Positions 11,801 through 24,859 of a stretch of 64,000 bases of DNA are shown here, one piece after another. The translations under genes were made by a program, and so were the position numbers. This stretch comes from Dendronephthya gigantea. Taxonomy: Eukaryota > Cnidaria > Anthozoa > Malacalcyonacea > Nephtheidae. Under the pieces are notes generated by a model, which saw nothing but the letters and a program-made list of their open reading frames with translations, had not been told where the DNA came from and did not search any database. The stretch spans positions 5,518,001 through 5,582,000 of the forward strand of contig NW_021163010.1 in NCBI RefSeq assembly GCF_004324835.1, read 5' to 3'. Every line of letters begins with the position of its first letter. Within the stretch, counting starts at the first letter, position 1.

Positions 11801-14457
11801 GTTCAAATATATCTCTAATGATTGCTCCTGAAATACATACACATTCAGTGTGCGTAAATAGAGCTAATGCCCCTCTCATGTTAATAAAAAAGGTTTCTCT
11901 AATAATTCGTCCCTGAACTCTCATCCACAGATAATATCTAATATAGATCTAATATCTTTTTTGCAGTAAACTTCAAATTCCCGCCAATCTTACAAACGGT
12001 TCAAGCAGTAAGAATGAAGAACAGAGTGCTGAAACAAGTGCACAGGTTCAGGGTGGTTCGAGGTAATTTTTCAAGTCATAAAAATGATCAGTTGCAGGAT
12101 TTGAAAACAAAAGTGGAAATATTCTTGGATTACAATACAGTGCCAGTACAAATAGTCATCGTCCCTTGTTTCTTTTTCAAATAGCCAGTCATGCGATGTT
12201 ATGATGTTATGCGTTTATCTTATTGAGATATAACCAATCAAAGCTCATTGTACAGCATAAATTAAATTTTTCTTTTCATGTCATTTTTGTAGCGAGAAAG
12301 AAGAAGTGATCACACCAGCATTGAAATTATGGCGAGAGACCGTGTCCGCATGTCGTACACCTGCTCAGCTGTACATGTGTTTGACATTATTAGCTGATTG
12401 TATTGCCTGGGCAAAATCTATTATGAAAGTCGTAAGTTGTAATCAATACTTTGCTTGTACAGTTCGCTTCTGTAATTCGTGTAAATTCAAACTGTTTTTC
12501 TCTGCTCCGTAGTTCTGCCAGATGTGTCGTAAAGGAGACAACGAAGAACTTCTTTTACTTTGTGACGGATGCGATCGTGGTTATCACACCTATTGCTGTC
12601 AGGTAAAGAATTTTCAAGCTTTTATGAGCGATCAAATTCTCGTTACCAGCTCTCTTCTTTATGACTTTATTTTTAGGCTCATTGCATTTTTCAAAACATG
12701 ATGTCCGAAACTGTTAATATCAATTTCACCATAGTTTTAATTCAATATAGTTTCCTTTTAGAACCTGTCAAGACAAAATGATATCAGGACATTGTAATTG
12801 TTACCAGTACCGATCGTTTACATAGAAATTTTTGTTTTATCATTCTATAGCCAAAACTTGATACTATCCCCCAGGGTGATTGGTATTGTACTGATTGCAT
12901 TATTATGGTGAGTCACTCATGATGAGTCAGTACCTAGTTAATTGTGTATCAGTGAGTTGGAATAAAGCTAGTATAGATTAGCCTTTTTAGCCTCACGAAA
13001 TGCATGCTTTTAATGTTTCATTAGGCGACTGGTAAAAGTTGTTGTTTCATGTGTCGTGGAACACAGGACAGACTTCTTCGTTGTACCCAATGTCCAAGGA
13101 ACTATCATCCACAATGTGTTGATCCACCACTTGCTAAGTAAGTTGCAAGTCAAGTTATAAAAATTAAATTTTCTTTCGTGCTAATGAAATAACGCCTGCA
13201 TTCGACTAAACCAGCAATGTCACCTAGAAACAAAAAAAAGCAGTTGTTTACTGATAATCTCAGAGTAAAACTTGCACTAACTCGCTTCCGTGAATTTTTT
13301 AGAATTCCACGTTGCTGGTCATGTCCTAACTGTAAAAAGGTCAAGGTGAGCATCTGCATGTGTGCTGTGCTTTAGATTGCAGTACGTGTAACTTAAATTT
13401 GCAGCCTGATAGCAATAGACATGCATAATGATGTGTTCGTGATCATTTTAGTCGAAATCCCGCAGTCGTGCGTCGACAACGAGCCGTAAGAGGAAGAAAC
13501 AGATCCAAGCAGAGAGCGAAGCTCTAGATGAGAAAAATAGTTTGACCGAGGAGTCTCGACAGCATTTGAACCGAAAACAATGTTCCAAGGATATGGCACC
13601 ATGTCGAAGTTTGCTTGCCGAGATGGAGAAACATGAAGATGCTTGGCCCTTCTTAGTTCCTGTCAATCCAAAACAGGTAAGAAAACTACGCTTTCAGACG
13701 TCATATATTGAATGCTGTTTATTTTATGCCTGGTCATGCAAGCTTCGACCTAGCCAGAATTCTCGAGATCTATAACCGTATTTTCTCTATTTATTCCCCA
13801 CAAATGCGCCACTCTCTAATAAGCCCTTACTAAGAAATTTGCCAAGCCCTCTTTCCATTGACCCCCCCCCTCCGCCTAATCCCTATAAAAAGTTGATTGT
13901 ATTCAGGATAACCCTTATTCTAACCTTTGTCTAGTTTCCTGAGTACTATACGATAATCCTATCGCCAATGGATTTCCATACCATGAAAGTTAAACTACGG
14001 GATTTTCAGTAAGTTGTCATCGTTAGTGCCATGCCTTGAATTATTTGCATTCAACTGATTCAAGCTTTCCACTACCCGACCAACCTCCAACGTGTGAATT
14101 AAAATTGATCCAAATCTTCCTTAGATATACTTCACGAGAGGAGTTTGCAGCTGACAGTCGTCTAGTATTTGATAACTGTAATCACTATAACGAAGATGAC
14201 TCCGAGGTAATGTAACAAAGAGAGAGTTGGGATGAAATATTAAATAGAGAAGACCCGAATGAGTCAGTCGCTTTAAAAATTGCAACTCTACTACACTGTG
14301 GGGGAATCTCAACCCCCCCTGCAGGAATGCTTGCCAGGTTTCCAGCGTCTTGAAAGTTGTATACATATACACATGTATTTAGGTTGGTCAAGCTGGAAAA
14401 CGATTACGAAAGTTCTTTGAGAAACGTTGGCAAGAAATATGTCAAGACTGTGAATAA
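1..14457 (+). CDS. BAZ2: BAZ2-type chromatin remodelling subunit (5' partial)
   Basis: Orthologue of vertebrate BAZ2A (TIP5)/BAZ2B, the large subunit of ISWI remodelling complexes; BAZ2A silences rDNA. Thirty-five exons give 1561 visible residues: 1-270, 737-920, 1164-1230, 1351-1465, 2227-2319, 2639-2762, 3627-3719, 3859-3933, 4219-4280, 4381-4446, 4798-4863, 5263-5307, 5399-5461, 5700-5777, 6088-6199, 6292-6428, 6540-6647, 7058-7242, 8374-8689, 8938-8997, 9401-10262, 10370-10528, 10766-10947, 11431-11485, 11575-11689, 11967-12062, 12293-12431, 12513-12602, 12851-12907, 13025-13137, 13303-13345, 13452-13676, 13935-14008, 14125-14206, 14383-14457. In order: Asp/Ser-rich tracts, MBD/TAM (about 163-243, [10 protein letters not shown]), a Lys/Glu coiled coil (244-467), DDT (468-586), WHIM motifs (587-647; [14 protein letters not shown] near 1062), an acidic tract (648-753), an AT-hook (RRPGRPPK), two PHD fingers (about 1310-1410) and a bromodomain (about 1440-1555). 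The bromodomain keeps the acetyl-lysine-binding Asn in YNEDDSEV. The window opens inside an exon, so the true N-terminus is missing. The second PHD is unlike vertebrate BAZ2. Confidence 0.95.
933..996. repeat. (TACTG)n microsatellite
   Basis: Tandem TACTG units with a few TACCG variants lie just inside BAZ2 intron 2, starting about 12 bases after the splice donor. It reads open in several frames but is intronic. Confidence 0.9.
1504..1655. repeat. Hairpin repeat in BAZ2 intron 4
   Basis: Inverted repeat with an inner pair GTTGTTATCAAGTT / AACTTGATAACAAC and an outer pair around TTGATAAAA..CAGG. The outer segment (TTTATCAACC, GGAACAACTTG) resembles the arms of the large palindrome at 43291-43539, so both probably belong to one family of hairpin elements. 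No coding capacity. Confidence 0.6.
2768..3014. repeat. AT microsatellite split by a hairpin MITE
   Basis: (AT)n runs at 2768-2807 and 2996-3014 flank an inverted-repeat element at 2808-2995. The arms of that element begin CACCC and share GCAAAAACGTTGGCCGCAG and a GATA tract over roughly 75 bases. The layout suggests insertion of a non-autonomous element into an AT/TA target, or growth of the TA target into a microsatellite. It lies in BAZ2 intron 6 right after the donor. Confidence 0.75.
4171..4215. repeat. ATT/ATC microsatellite
   Basis: Mixed ATT and ATC triplets occupy the polypyrimidine-to-acceptor stretch of BAZ2 intron 8 and end only a few bases before the exon at 4219. Confidence 0.85.
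7264..8258. mobile_element. Degenerate Tc1/mariner DNA transposon
   Basis: A 995-bp element in BAZ2 intron 18. The ends are matching inverted repeats that start CAGTAGGAGGCAAAAGTTTG, flanked by a TA target duplication at 7262-7263 and 8259-8260. The interior on the + strand still shows a Tc1 transposase C-terminus around 7830-8010: a PDLKPMEHL-like stretch in place of the usual PDLNPIEHLW, followed by an [12 protein letters not shown] region and a [14 protein letters not shown] segment. It also carries an N-terminal-like [14 protein letters not shown] segment near 7500. Stops and frame changes interrupt the coding region and the element is short for a full Tc1, so it is dead. The ends remain well matched, so it is not extremely old. 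Confidence 0.9.
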
Positions 14458-16179
14458 TCAAAGGGTAATTACTTCAGTAATTGATATTTTGCATCCCCAT
14501 ATCATATGCACTTTCTTACTGTGTTAAGAAAGTTCTCCTGGCTAAATACAGGAACTAGGTGTAATTACAGATTCCTTTATTCTTGTTTTTAAGTGTTTAG
14601 CAGACACGAAGTTCATGTTTGAGGCGTCTAACGGTCACACTGAGGTGCTGTGTCCCTTTCGAACACGCAGTGGATTTCCGACTAGCTAGGAGATTGTGTT
14701 AGCCGAGGCCTTTTCTAAAATGGACCTTTTATACTATCATGTAAATATGTATTGCTTATATGGCTTATTGTAGGAGATGTTTCGAGTTACTTGACCAATT
14801 TCCTCTGTAAAAGACTGTTGACGTGTTATATATAGTATAACCAGCCGAAGCAGAGTAGAGATTTTAGAACGACTGAGTCAGTGAGGGGATAGAAGTTTTG
14901 ACGTTTGTACTTAGGAAGTGTTTTTCCTATTTGCTGTTTTTTATAATTTCTAATTTGCTATTATTCCCTCACTGCTGTTTGAGTACCATCTAGTGCGCTT
15001 TGCAAAACAAACCCCATAAAACGAAGGTCTTTGACTTTGTCATCGTTATGTTTTCGGCATAGCATATTGTTGAAAACTATATAACCGGTACCTGCCTTCT
15101 AGAGCCAGTCTTCGAGATCCCACTTAGAAATGCTGCAAAACTCAAAACAATTTTTTGTGAGGGTTGTATTTGAAAAGTTGTCTTTTAGCTTTGAAAAAGA
15201 AGGAATTTGGTGTAAAGTTGAATATTTAATGAAATGGAATATTTTACTTGCAATTGATATTGTACATATAACACTTTGTAGCAACTATGTAAATGAATTT
15301 TTAAATGTGTGAATCTTGTAATTCTGTAGTGATTAAAATTAATGATTTGTGATTTTAGACAATTGTAAACAATTATTCCTGATAGGGTGGTGTCGAGGGC
15401 TGTAAGCCCGAATAGGTGGAAATACATGGTATAAAACGAGTAACGCGTTGCAAATAAAACAATATCGGAAAAAAAGGACCATTTTTCCACTGAAACTACT
15501 AATAATTTCTAGAAAATATATGAGAGACAATTTTTTCTAGGTGATATGCGGTCAAAAAGGAACCAAAAGGCAAAGCTTTTTCTTCAAGGCCAAAGAGTAT
15601 TGAAGAGGGTAATCTGTTGCCTGATGTTGAAGTACAATTTCAGCTGTGAAATTAGTTGCGAATGTTGAAAATTTTTAATGAATCTACCAAATGAAATACG
15701 CTGTTTTAATGGTCGACTGAATGCTTGTCCTATGTAAAGTTGCATTGTAAGCATGTTTGGCGCTCATATACATCGACTTAGCACTTGGGAGACCATTGTC
15801 TTCAACACTAGATCATGTGCTAAACGACTATGTTTATTTGATTTACTTTATCCTATTCTTTATCCTAAAATGGAGATGTTTGGCCTCGAACCCCCAGTTT
15901 GAAACATGCGACAGCATTGCCTTCGCGACTAGACGGCAGAACTTCTGGCGAATTACTACATTATGGAACACCATATATTGATAATTTGATATTAGAAACT
16001 GAACGGAAACAACTCTAATGCCTTAAAAATACTGCCTTTTCCTGATTCCTTTCGTGGAAATTTAATGGAAATTTAAACATATAATATGTTGTTTGTAGAA
16101 TTTTTTTCAATTTATGGAAATTCCAGCCTTGCTAAATAGAAATTGCAAATTTGAAAGTGGAAGCACCCTAGAAATCAAG
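14458..16179. other. BAZ2 3' UTR and gap to PHF14
   Basis: No gene is seen. The first kilobase is probably the BAZ2 3' UTR, ending near the AATAAA at 15453. The rest is AT-rich and should hold the PHF14 promoter and 5' UTR. Short open frames here have no recognisable domains. Confidence 0.6.
15453..15458 (+). terminator. Candidate poly(A) signal of BAZ2
   Basis: AATAAA about 1 kb after the BAZ2 stop codon and upstream of the PHF14 start. It is the clearest canonical hexamer in this gap; use is inferred. Confidence 0.45.
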
Positions 16180-19100
16180 ATGGAGGACGAACGTGCTAAG
16201 TTTTTAAATTCTATTTGTAAGTGTAACACCATTCGTAGCCTTCGAGTACCCGGACATTAATCTAGATAGAAACGTATGTTCTTTTCTCCAAATGAGCAGC
16301 TAAATGAGGGAAGGTTAAAGTCTATCATTATTCCGTCAATATCTTCATATTTATTTATAGTAAAACGAGGACCAAACAAGAGGCGAATCAAGCCTGCAGA
16401 GAATAATGATCTACTTCAGCTTGCTCTTTGTTATGAAGATGGTAGTGAAGATGACGATGAAGATTTTCAAATGGGAAGTGATGATGAAGATGATGGTACG
16501 AATTAGGAAACCGTAAGCCTAACTGCAGGGGGTGCCAATTGCCAAAATTATGCATTTTTTGCAGACGAAATTGTATAATGTTTTGGTGAAACTGTACCTA
16601 AATACATAAATCTGTCAACGTAAAAGGTTTTCAGTATAATCTTGTCCACAAGATAATTTAAGATTATTTTTCCTCAATCAAATTGCCTTAAAATCATAAG
16701 AGAAATCCCAGATAAGTCCTTGAATTTTATATTGACCAAAGAGCACAAACATTTAATTTTATTTATTAGGAAGTTGGAGTGAGGCAGAGAGTGATGAAGA
16801 AAAACATAATGTTTCACAAGATCCAACAAAATCAAAACAACCTGATGCAGGAACACAACAAACAGGAAGCCAACAAACTAACAATGATGAAAATGATGAT
16901 GAGGATGATACAAGTGATGAAGATGAAGGTAGCTCTGGCTCCCCATCCGATAAACCAAGGAAAGTTGAAGACATGATGGAACAATTAAAAGAAACAAAAC
17001 CAAACAGTGAAGCTAAAACACCGCAAAAGATGGTAAGGGATGCAAGCTGGAAGGTAGTATCACCTTTAAAGTCATGTAACTAACACGTGAATATATTTTT
17101 TTGCAAGGTACAAAATAAAACTTTAGAGTTTAAGGACTCACTCAAAGTTCTAATTTGTGGTATATGTTTGGAAGACAATAGGTAAGAAACCTTGTGGTCT
17201 TTATTGTGTTCTACTTCCTATCTGTGTGCTTCTTATCAACTTTTCCCACAGTGATGAGGATGATGAAATTGTTGAATGTGATAATTGTGGAATCTCTGTT
17301 CATGAAAGTAAGGCTAATGATTATTATATGTATTATATTTTTGCCTTATCATACATCTAGTGAAATTACCTGGTCCTACATGTTGCGAACTTATAAATGT
17401 TAATACCCAGTCCTGATGTGCTGTGCATATTTCTTTAGGCTGTTTTGGGATTGATACCGGAGATGATGCAAACTCTAATGACTCATCAGACTCAGAATCT
17501 TCTACTGAGCCATGGTTTTGTGATGCATGTAAAAGTGGAATCACTCCTGTAAGTACCATAAGGGAATCACAAGATCGGATGAGGTATTTAATTATATGTA
17601 ACTGTGTATAGTAAATTTATATTTTCTGTGTTTAGGAATGCGAGCTATGTCCCAATTTAGATGGTATATTCAAAGAAACTTTGCGTGGACAGTATGTATA
17701 TTCATAGTAGGACCATGGTATATTCAGAATATATTTCAGATCTATGCTAGTGGTTCATTAAAGTTGGAACACAAATGTGTTCTATAAAAAACGGTACTCC
17801 TTTAAAAAAAGCATGAAAACAGAGGAAAACCTTTCATTTTGTTCTTATCATATTTTTTGCTCTGGTCATCCATGCACAACACTATTTATTTAGACAGGAA
17901 TTTCAAGCACTAAAAGAGACCTGTTTCTTTTGCCCCTGTAGATGGGTGCATCTTGTGTGTGCACTGTATACGCCTGGTATCACTTTTGATATCCCTGAAA
18001 AGCTTGAAGGTGTTGTTTTGATTGACATGCCAGCCTCAAAGTGGGGTGCAAAGGTATACTAGTGTCATAGTAAGCCAACAAAAACCTTCTCCATTTGTAG
18101 GAAGCATATCATTCATCTTTTGTTTAGGAATGCAACTTGTGCGAGGACCCAAGTCTGAGTAGAACTGGTGTTTGTATCGGATGTGATGCCGGGTTGTGTA
18201 AAACATTCTTCCATGCTTCATGGTTTGTTTAACATACTTTTGAAACTATCCTAGACCAGACTAATTTTTGTATTCTGTTCTACTTGTCTTTGATAGATTA
18301 CTGTATGGCATTTTTAATTAACAATGCATGATCAATGCTCATTATCTAGTGCACAAAAGAAAGGATTATTATCTGAACTACCTGAAGAGGATGATGAGGT
18401 ATAATTGTATTTTAACCAGGATGGGAACTCACTTACCATATGCAGAAGCAACCATGCCTCTGTTTTCGTTTATGGTGCATGCTAAGTACGAATCTGACGA
18501 ATGTGAAACTTAAATGACATCATGGCGGAATTTTAGACAGAATTACATTCGTTTTTCTTATATGGGAAGACACTATTATTGCCACTTTCGCTTTCTGGAA
18601 TAAATTATTTTCCATTGACTGATAGCTTCTTAGAAGTGTGAACATATGACGTTCAGATTTTAGTTTTTCAAGCAAAAAACCCTCTCGACTATTCAACTAA
18701 TGTCGCTCCCTTCGTTGGGGGAGTTGGTATCTACGCGTCCGGTTTTCCCCAATACGAATAAAGTATTAATTCAGAAAATAAAGGTTTTATCATTTCTGGG
18801 AAAGAATGCCCCAAACTACGTAGAAACCTCCAAATTTGCCCAGCTTTCGCGAACAAATCATGATTTTTCGCGGTCAATGCTCTTGGCGCCTCTTGCTGTT
18901 TTTTCACACTCGTGATTTCTTGGACTGTAGCACCGGATTGTTCTAATTTACAGGATGTGGCTGATCCACTTTATGCACATTGTAAGCTTCATCTCGATAA
19001 ATCAATTGCTAAGAAAAAGGTAAATATTATAATGTTTCCTAATCGCAAGTTTGATTCCCCTACATACCTTGATAACCGCATTCCTGGTTATGAAATACTG

Positions 19101-22100
19101 TTCATCACTTCATCTTCGGGTATTTCTATCTTTAGCGCCAGGCTTACTTAACGTACGTTTCTAACGTGAGGAAGTTTAAACAGATTGATGTCGATATGAA
19201 CCATAAGGTATATAAGCAAATTAAATTTCAGCGAAAATCTGTATATGACAATGTTTCACAGAATTCGAAAGTTCTATAGGCCTGTTTATACACTTGCAAT
19301 TTTTGCTGCGATTTTCTTCTATTGATAGATGTGAACGAGTGAATAGACGTGAATTACGGATGTTCAAATTAATAAGAGCTGTTATACATCACAGCATTCG
19401 TAACTAATTCACTCGTTCGCATCTATCAAAAAGAGAAAATCGCACATAAAATCGCAGCAAAAGTTGCGACAAAAGTTTAAACGGGCCCTATATGAAAGGT
19501 GTTGCAATGAAGTGAAATTTTGTTTTAGTCAAGGGTGGAGGAGTCGTTACAGGTCGCTAGAGAAGTTTATAGAAAACAAAGGGAGGAGAGAACCCCACCG
19601 CCTGGTAAATATTTAGCGACAGTAATTACACAGCTGCTGTTGCCCTTGACAAGAAAGTGAACCGATAGTTACATCTGCATAATTTAAATCGATTCTAAAT
19701 GCTGTTAGGTATTGAAAAAACAATCGCTCCTAAGAATATATAAAAAAAAGGAACTGGTTAGCATATGCATGTCCTCGGGTTAACTCGAGTCGGTCTTTGA
19801 ACAATCTGCCTCAGATTTCCCCTCTGTTTTGTGACATTGTTTATCTCCCACAATGAAGTTTGATAAAAAAATGCTGTTTTTAGCTCCAAGAGAAAAAGTT
19901 GCTCGTTCAATACTCTCTTGTCCATCAGGTAAACATATAGGGCTAATTTAGGTTATTTAACCACGTATATGCACTTCCACAATATATTACGGTTGAAATG
20001 CAAAAACACTTTGAATAAATTTTGGTTAATCTAACCAGACCTGGGTTGTTTGCCCAACTATACATAACACACTAACAACTTTCCTACTGTAATACTGCTA
20101 TAAAGATGTGATTATTTAACCTAGAAAGAGGTTGCATGAATTAATCGTTATGTATTGGGTGAACAATTACCCAATTTCTATGAAGTGTATATATTAATAT
20201 TCCTTACCGTATGTAGTTTTTCGTCATTTACTGAAGAAGGCAGAGTTACTTGGATTTGTTTCACATCAGGTAAACATATTCTTTTTCTTTTTTCTGAAAT
20301 TTTAGACCTTACAAAATACAACTTTTTGAGTATCATTAATTCGAACATATCCTTGTATGATTAAGATTCCAGCCATGATTTGTTATATCAATTCCCCTCT
20401 TTTTTACTTTTGCAGTTTTATCCGTCTTTTGTGTCACGCTCGTAACTTTTTGCGACGTATTTTCTCATTGTTGAGCGCCTTATTTCTCTAGTCTGGTCTA
20501 ACCAACATGCGAAGAAAATGGCATATTCCAGCTGCGCTCACAGTCGGTTTTGTCAACTACTTTTACGGTAACTGAAGGCACAAACGATATCTTCAACTAT
20601 AGATTGCAGCTATTTAACTGTTTATTCCGAACTAGAATTTATGTGTAAAAATGTTCACCCCTTAACTGGCAGAACGCGGTAATCGAATGAAAAACATGAA
20701 GACGAGGCTTGAAGAGTCGACGAGCAACAATAAGAAACTGCAAGAAGAGGAACGAACGTTGAGATTAAAATATGAGCAGGTTTGTTTTTGACTACGATAT
20801 GATTCAGGCTGAACCTTGAGTTGCATGGCCTGGGATATCGGATCTTCGATTTACTTCTCTGTACATCAACGAACATCAACGCATTTGACATCTTAGTGAA
20901 TTTACCGATATATGGGTAAATAAATGCATTCAACTTCGGCAGGCAAAATATTCTAAGAGATTCATAAAAGGTGAATCAAGCCAGTGTTTTTATTTGTAAC
21001 GACAGTGTCGAGATCATACATGTGTATTGGGCCTGGTTCACCCCTAAAATCGGGGGATCCCTTGTATCATTTTCTAAGAAAGTGGAAAAATATAAGAACA
21101 TTAAAGTACCTTGAAACTATAAAAACAGTAATGACGAGCGAAAGCCCTTCTTTTATAGCTACAGTTTTCATGTAAATAATCGATGTGTCGAGATTCTTGT
21201 ATTTTAACTTGTGTTAACTACACTATACAATGCGTTTCAGTGATTAATTCGTCAACATCATTCATATTTTGCTTGCAGTTGTCTCAAAGTACGAAGGAAG
21301 TGACGTCACAACGTGAAACTATTGAAAACAAGTGTTTTGAATTGCATGATTTGCTTTGTCAACTGGCGGGAAAGGTGAAAATTTAATGCGTCATTTCTTG
21401 TGTGTTGAATAGTAACTGCATGATTCTGCCAGATCTCAACATAATGACTAACAGGTTATCTGAAAGCGCGGGAAAGAAATTGTAGTCGAATGCAAATCCA
21501 CTTCTCGGTTAAAGGCATTCCATTACAGGGGCGCTGGCCTGTAATTCTCTTTTCTCCGGGATATTTCATTATCTATAAGCGTCACTCCGTTCTTTTCTTC
21601 CTTTTGTTCGTAATGAAGCTTTAAAAATTTCTTTAATAGATAGATCTTCAGGAGATAGAATTGCCTGATATTTTAAAAGAATTCAAGAGTAAAAAAGACG
21701 ACGTTCAGCCCAAGGAGGAGTTAAAACTTAGCGTGTAAGTGGAAACACGCTGCTCTAACATCTCATCTAAACCAGCCGTTCTGCGACGAGAAAGGGGTCT
21801 GGAAGACTGGAACTAGAGGCAAAATAGTTAATGAACAATGACGTTTGACTGAGATAAAAAAATAATTAGAATTTTTGGGGGTCGTGTGTTAATAACCGAG
21901 TTTGTGAGACGGTCGCTCGGAGTTGGCACTACAGTTTGAAATAACCGAGAAAATTCGCTCAAACAGAGAGAACTAGTTCAAAAAAAAGAATATTGATTTA
22001 CAAAACTTTTTTGATATAGTTGCTCGAAGTGTGAGAAATCAGACAACCAGCATTTGATGGTAGACTGTGACACATGTCACAGTTACTATCATTTGGCATG

Positions 22101-24283
22101 CGTGGATCCACCGCTAACGAGGATGCCCAAGAAATCAAGTACATTGTTGTGGTAATTATCAAATATAGCTACTTGTAAAGTTGTGTTAAACGATAGATCA
22201 CAAAAACATGGTAGCAAACTGGAACTGCAAACACGCCCAGATGAAACGTTGTTGGAAACCACTTTGTTCACATGGTGTGGTGATCTTTTATAAGTGCTTT
22301 TAAATCATACCATAAGTACAGTTAATAAGCATAGTTTCAAGTGCGATTAAACGGGCAAACGTGTGAGAACTTTGCTGTTTTTGATACTCTTCGTGTATGT
22401 TTTTCCCAAATTTCACGAAAGATTTGTTGTGGAGTGATAAGTGCAATTACATTTGAAATTGAGCTGCAGTGGGATTTCAAAAGTAATTGCACCTCTTGTA
22501 GCCAATCAAAGCCAAACTTTCACATTCTACAGTATAATTATATATCGGTGCAAGTGATTACCGAACTGCATGTCTAGAGTTCTCTGTTTTTCTTAGGCAG
22601 TGCACAGAATGTGACAGCAGCAGTAGTGAAGATGAGGACAATAAAGTAGATCCAAATGATAACACGTCACTTTTAGAAAGTCGACAAAAGCGTAACATTA
22701 AAGAACCGACAAAATTCACTCCAGGAAGGGATGTAAGTATGCGTGCTGAGCGCAGCTTTATAAAAAGGCAAAGCAGTGGGTCTGACTAATTGTGGTGTTT
22801 ATTTAATGGGATCAACAGTAATATTCTCGCGTGGCTTCCAGGCCCAAAAGATAGATATTTTAAAAAGTTAATATTGAAGTCTCTACTTTCTATACTATGA
22901 GATTTTTTGAACAGGGAAATTACTTTTACTGAAATTACTGGAGAAATATACAGTCGACTAACTTGAGTATTAACTAATTTGACCTACATTGTTTATCTCA
23001 GCCTGACAAGAAAAAGAAAAGAACGTACAAACGGACTAAGAAGCAAGCAACGACAAACCCTGTTAAATATAGGAAAGTGGAGAAACCTAGACCGGTAGGT
23101 AAACCTTTGCTAAGGATTTGCATGTGATTCATGGTCAATAATGAAAAGAGAGAAGTTTTAGTTTTAGGTGTGAGAATTGGGAGCATTTTTTAACTATTTA
23201 TTCACTATTTTATTTTATACATGACACTTTTATATACATAGATTGCATATGCATGCATATTCAGAATCGTTAATTCTCGTTTTTTGGTTTGTTGTTTAGC
23301 GTAAAGCTCGTGCAGTTTATAACAAAAGGAAGCCAGACGATGTCAGGAGTACATGTGAAACATGTGGGAAAGCCGGAGATAATTCAAACCTCGTCAGGTA
23401 TCTGTAGCATTCAGGGCTGTCAATTTCACAAAGCAAACGTATCCTGGATTACGGTATATTCTAGCATATCTCTAAGGTACTCGAATTAGTTGTGTTAAAC
23501 AATAATAATATAATGAAATTACCATTTCGTGATTTGCAGATGTGATGAATGTAAAAATTGTTTCCATTTTGGTTGCCTTGATCCTCCAACTAAGGTAAAA
23601 CGAATTTTGTACTTTATTCAATAAAACCAGATTAGTTGGTATATGGACACTGTAAACAATGATAAAGATTCAAAAATAAGAGCTAATTATTATCTCTCCC
23701 CTCTTCAGACAAATCCAAAACCAAAAGGTTACTCTTGGTACTGCACTGATTGTGATGACACGGTGAGTATCAGCATAAGCTAGTTAGTTCGAACGCTTTG
23801 ATTAGAAAATAAGCTCTTGATGTAAAATAGTCTGTTCAGTCCGTAAGAAAAAGCCATGCAAGACTAGTTAGTAGTTCCTATATAGTCTCTTTTCATCAGT
23901 TTCTTTGAACTTGAACAAAAAAGATATTGAGAACAATTTTCTTCATAGTTGTTAACTATTGAACAGTGTCATATATGTAGGCTGCAATATTCTCATAAAC
24001 AATGTCATATATAGCCACCCTATCCTCTTGTAGTATATTAATTGTTTCCAGATCAGTGGATATCCCAATGTGGCCCTATCACAAATCAGTCGTATTTTCC
24101 ACATCTGAGTTTTTATTCTCCCCTATATAGCCTGAGGAAGATAGCGAAGATGAAGAAACAAAAGAAGAAAACAAAGATGAACGTCAGAAGTTAGCTGAGC
24201 AAGAAACAAACGACGATGATAAAAAAAACATACCGAAAGTGGAAGCCATGGAAACAGACGAAACAAACAACGAAAAAGAGTAG
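16180..24283 (+). CDS. PHF14: PHD finger protein 14
   Basis: Nuclear histone reader; vertebrate PHF14 recognises histone tails and affects PDGF-receptor expression and lung development. Twenty-six exons encode 797 residues (human roughly 890-950): 16180-16216, 16361-16495, 16770-17032, 17108-17181, 17252-17307, 17439-17548, 17636-17691, 17942-18053, 18128-18222, 18350-18398, 18954-19019, 19136-19207, 19529-19604, 19884-19928, 20217-20269, 20492-20567, 20673-20779, 21279-21374, 21640-21734, 22020-22151, 22597-22732, 23002-23094, 23300-23397, 23540-23594, 23709-23762, 24131-24283. After an acidic N-terminus (KRRIKPAENNDLLQLAL matches the human start) come PHD1 (about 157-215, ECDNCGISVHESCFGID), a zinc-knuckle/extended PHD (226-328, ECELCPNLDGIFKE), a coiled coil after GFVNYF, and two more PHDs (about 558-610 and 698-747). 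The tail is acidic. The ATG at 16180 was chosen because it gives MEDERAKFLNSI and splices in phase into the conserved exon 2. Confidence 0.96.
19276..19490. mobile_element. MITE, family with AAACGGGCC ends (copy A)
   Basis: Inverted-repeat element filling most of PHF14 intron 12. The left arm reads AGGCCTGTTTATACACTTGC and then GCTGCGATTTTC; the right arm mirrors it and ends AAACGGGCC. Both arms carry GATAGATGTGAACGAGTGAA or its mirror. A second copy is at 50112-50339. No coding capacity; ends are approximate. Confidence 0.8.
22439..22494. repeat. Short hairpin in PHF14 intron 20
   Basis: AAGTGCAATTAC..TTTGAAAT pairs with ATTTCAAAAGTAATTGCAC across a GC-richer loop. It may be a remnant of a small MITE; nothing else is seen in this 445-bp intron. 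Confidence 0.4.
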
Positions 24284-24478
24284 ACTTTTTTACACCAAAG
24301 AAGATTTCATTTGTGTTTTGTCGATTTTTTTACTAAACAGTTCTTTTATCCCGGCAGTAAGCGTGTACTTACGTTCGCATTACTATACGAACTGTGCGTG
24401 TTGTTTTACCAGAACTGTACTCGCCACAATTTATTTCCGCAGTTAATGATTAACCAAGGCTTTTTTCATTGTTACCCA

Positions 24479-24484
24479 AATAAA
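24479..24484 (+). terminator. Candidate poly(A) signal of PHF14
   Basis: AATAAA about 200 bases after the PHF14 stop and before the next gene at 24860. The 24284-24859 gap holds only the PHF14 3' UTR and the short promoter region of the following gene. Confidence 0.6.
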
Positions 24485-24859
24485 TAGTGGACATTCAAAC
24501 TTCGATCCAGGACGGTCGATAAAAGGCTAGGAGAGTGGCAGCGTCTTCAAATACCAACTACAATTTGGTCATATATTTGTTAACCAGCACACTGGCCAGA
24601 CAGACTCGCAATGGACATATCCTTGGTCTTATTACACATGGTTCACGGTTGATAAGATCTAGAATCTTTTAAATTTTACTCACCCATTTTTCTCGATTAT
24701 TTTTATTTTGCACGCCTTCCTCGATTGACATGCCATATTACTGGTCATTAAAATTTTGACCTATCACCGTTATTTTGATACGCTATTTCCGGTTTCGTGT
24801 TACTTGTCGCACGGTTTCGGACAATAAACACGTGTGAAGTAAACAAGAGAGTGTTCACG

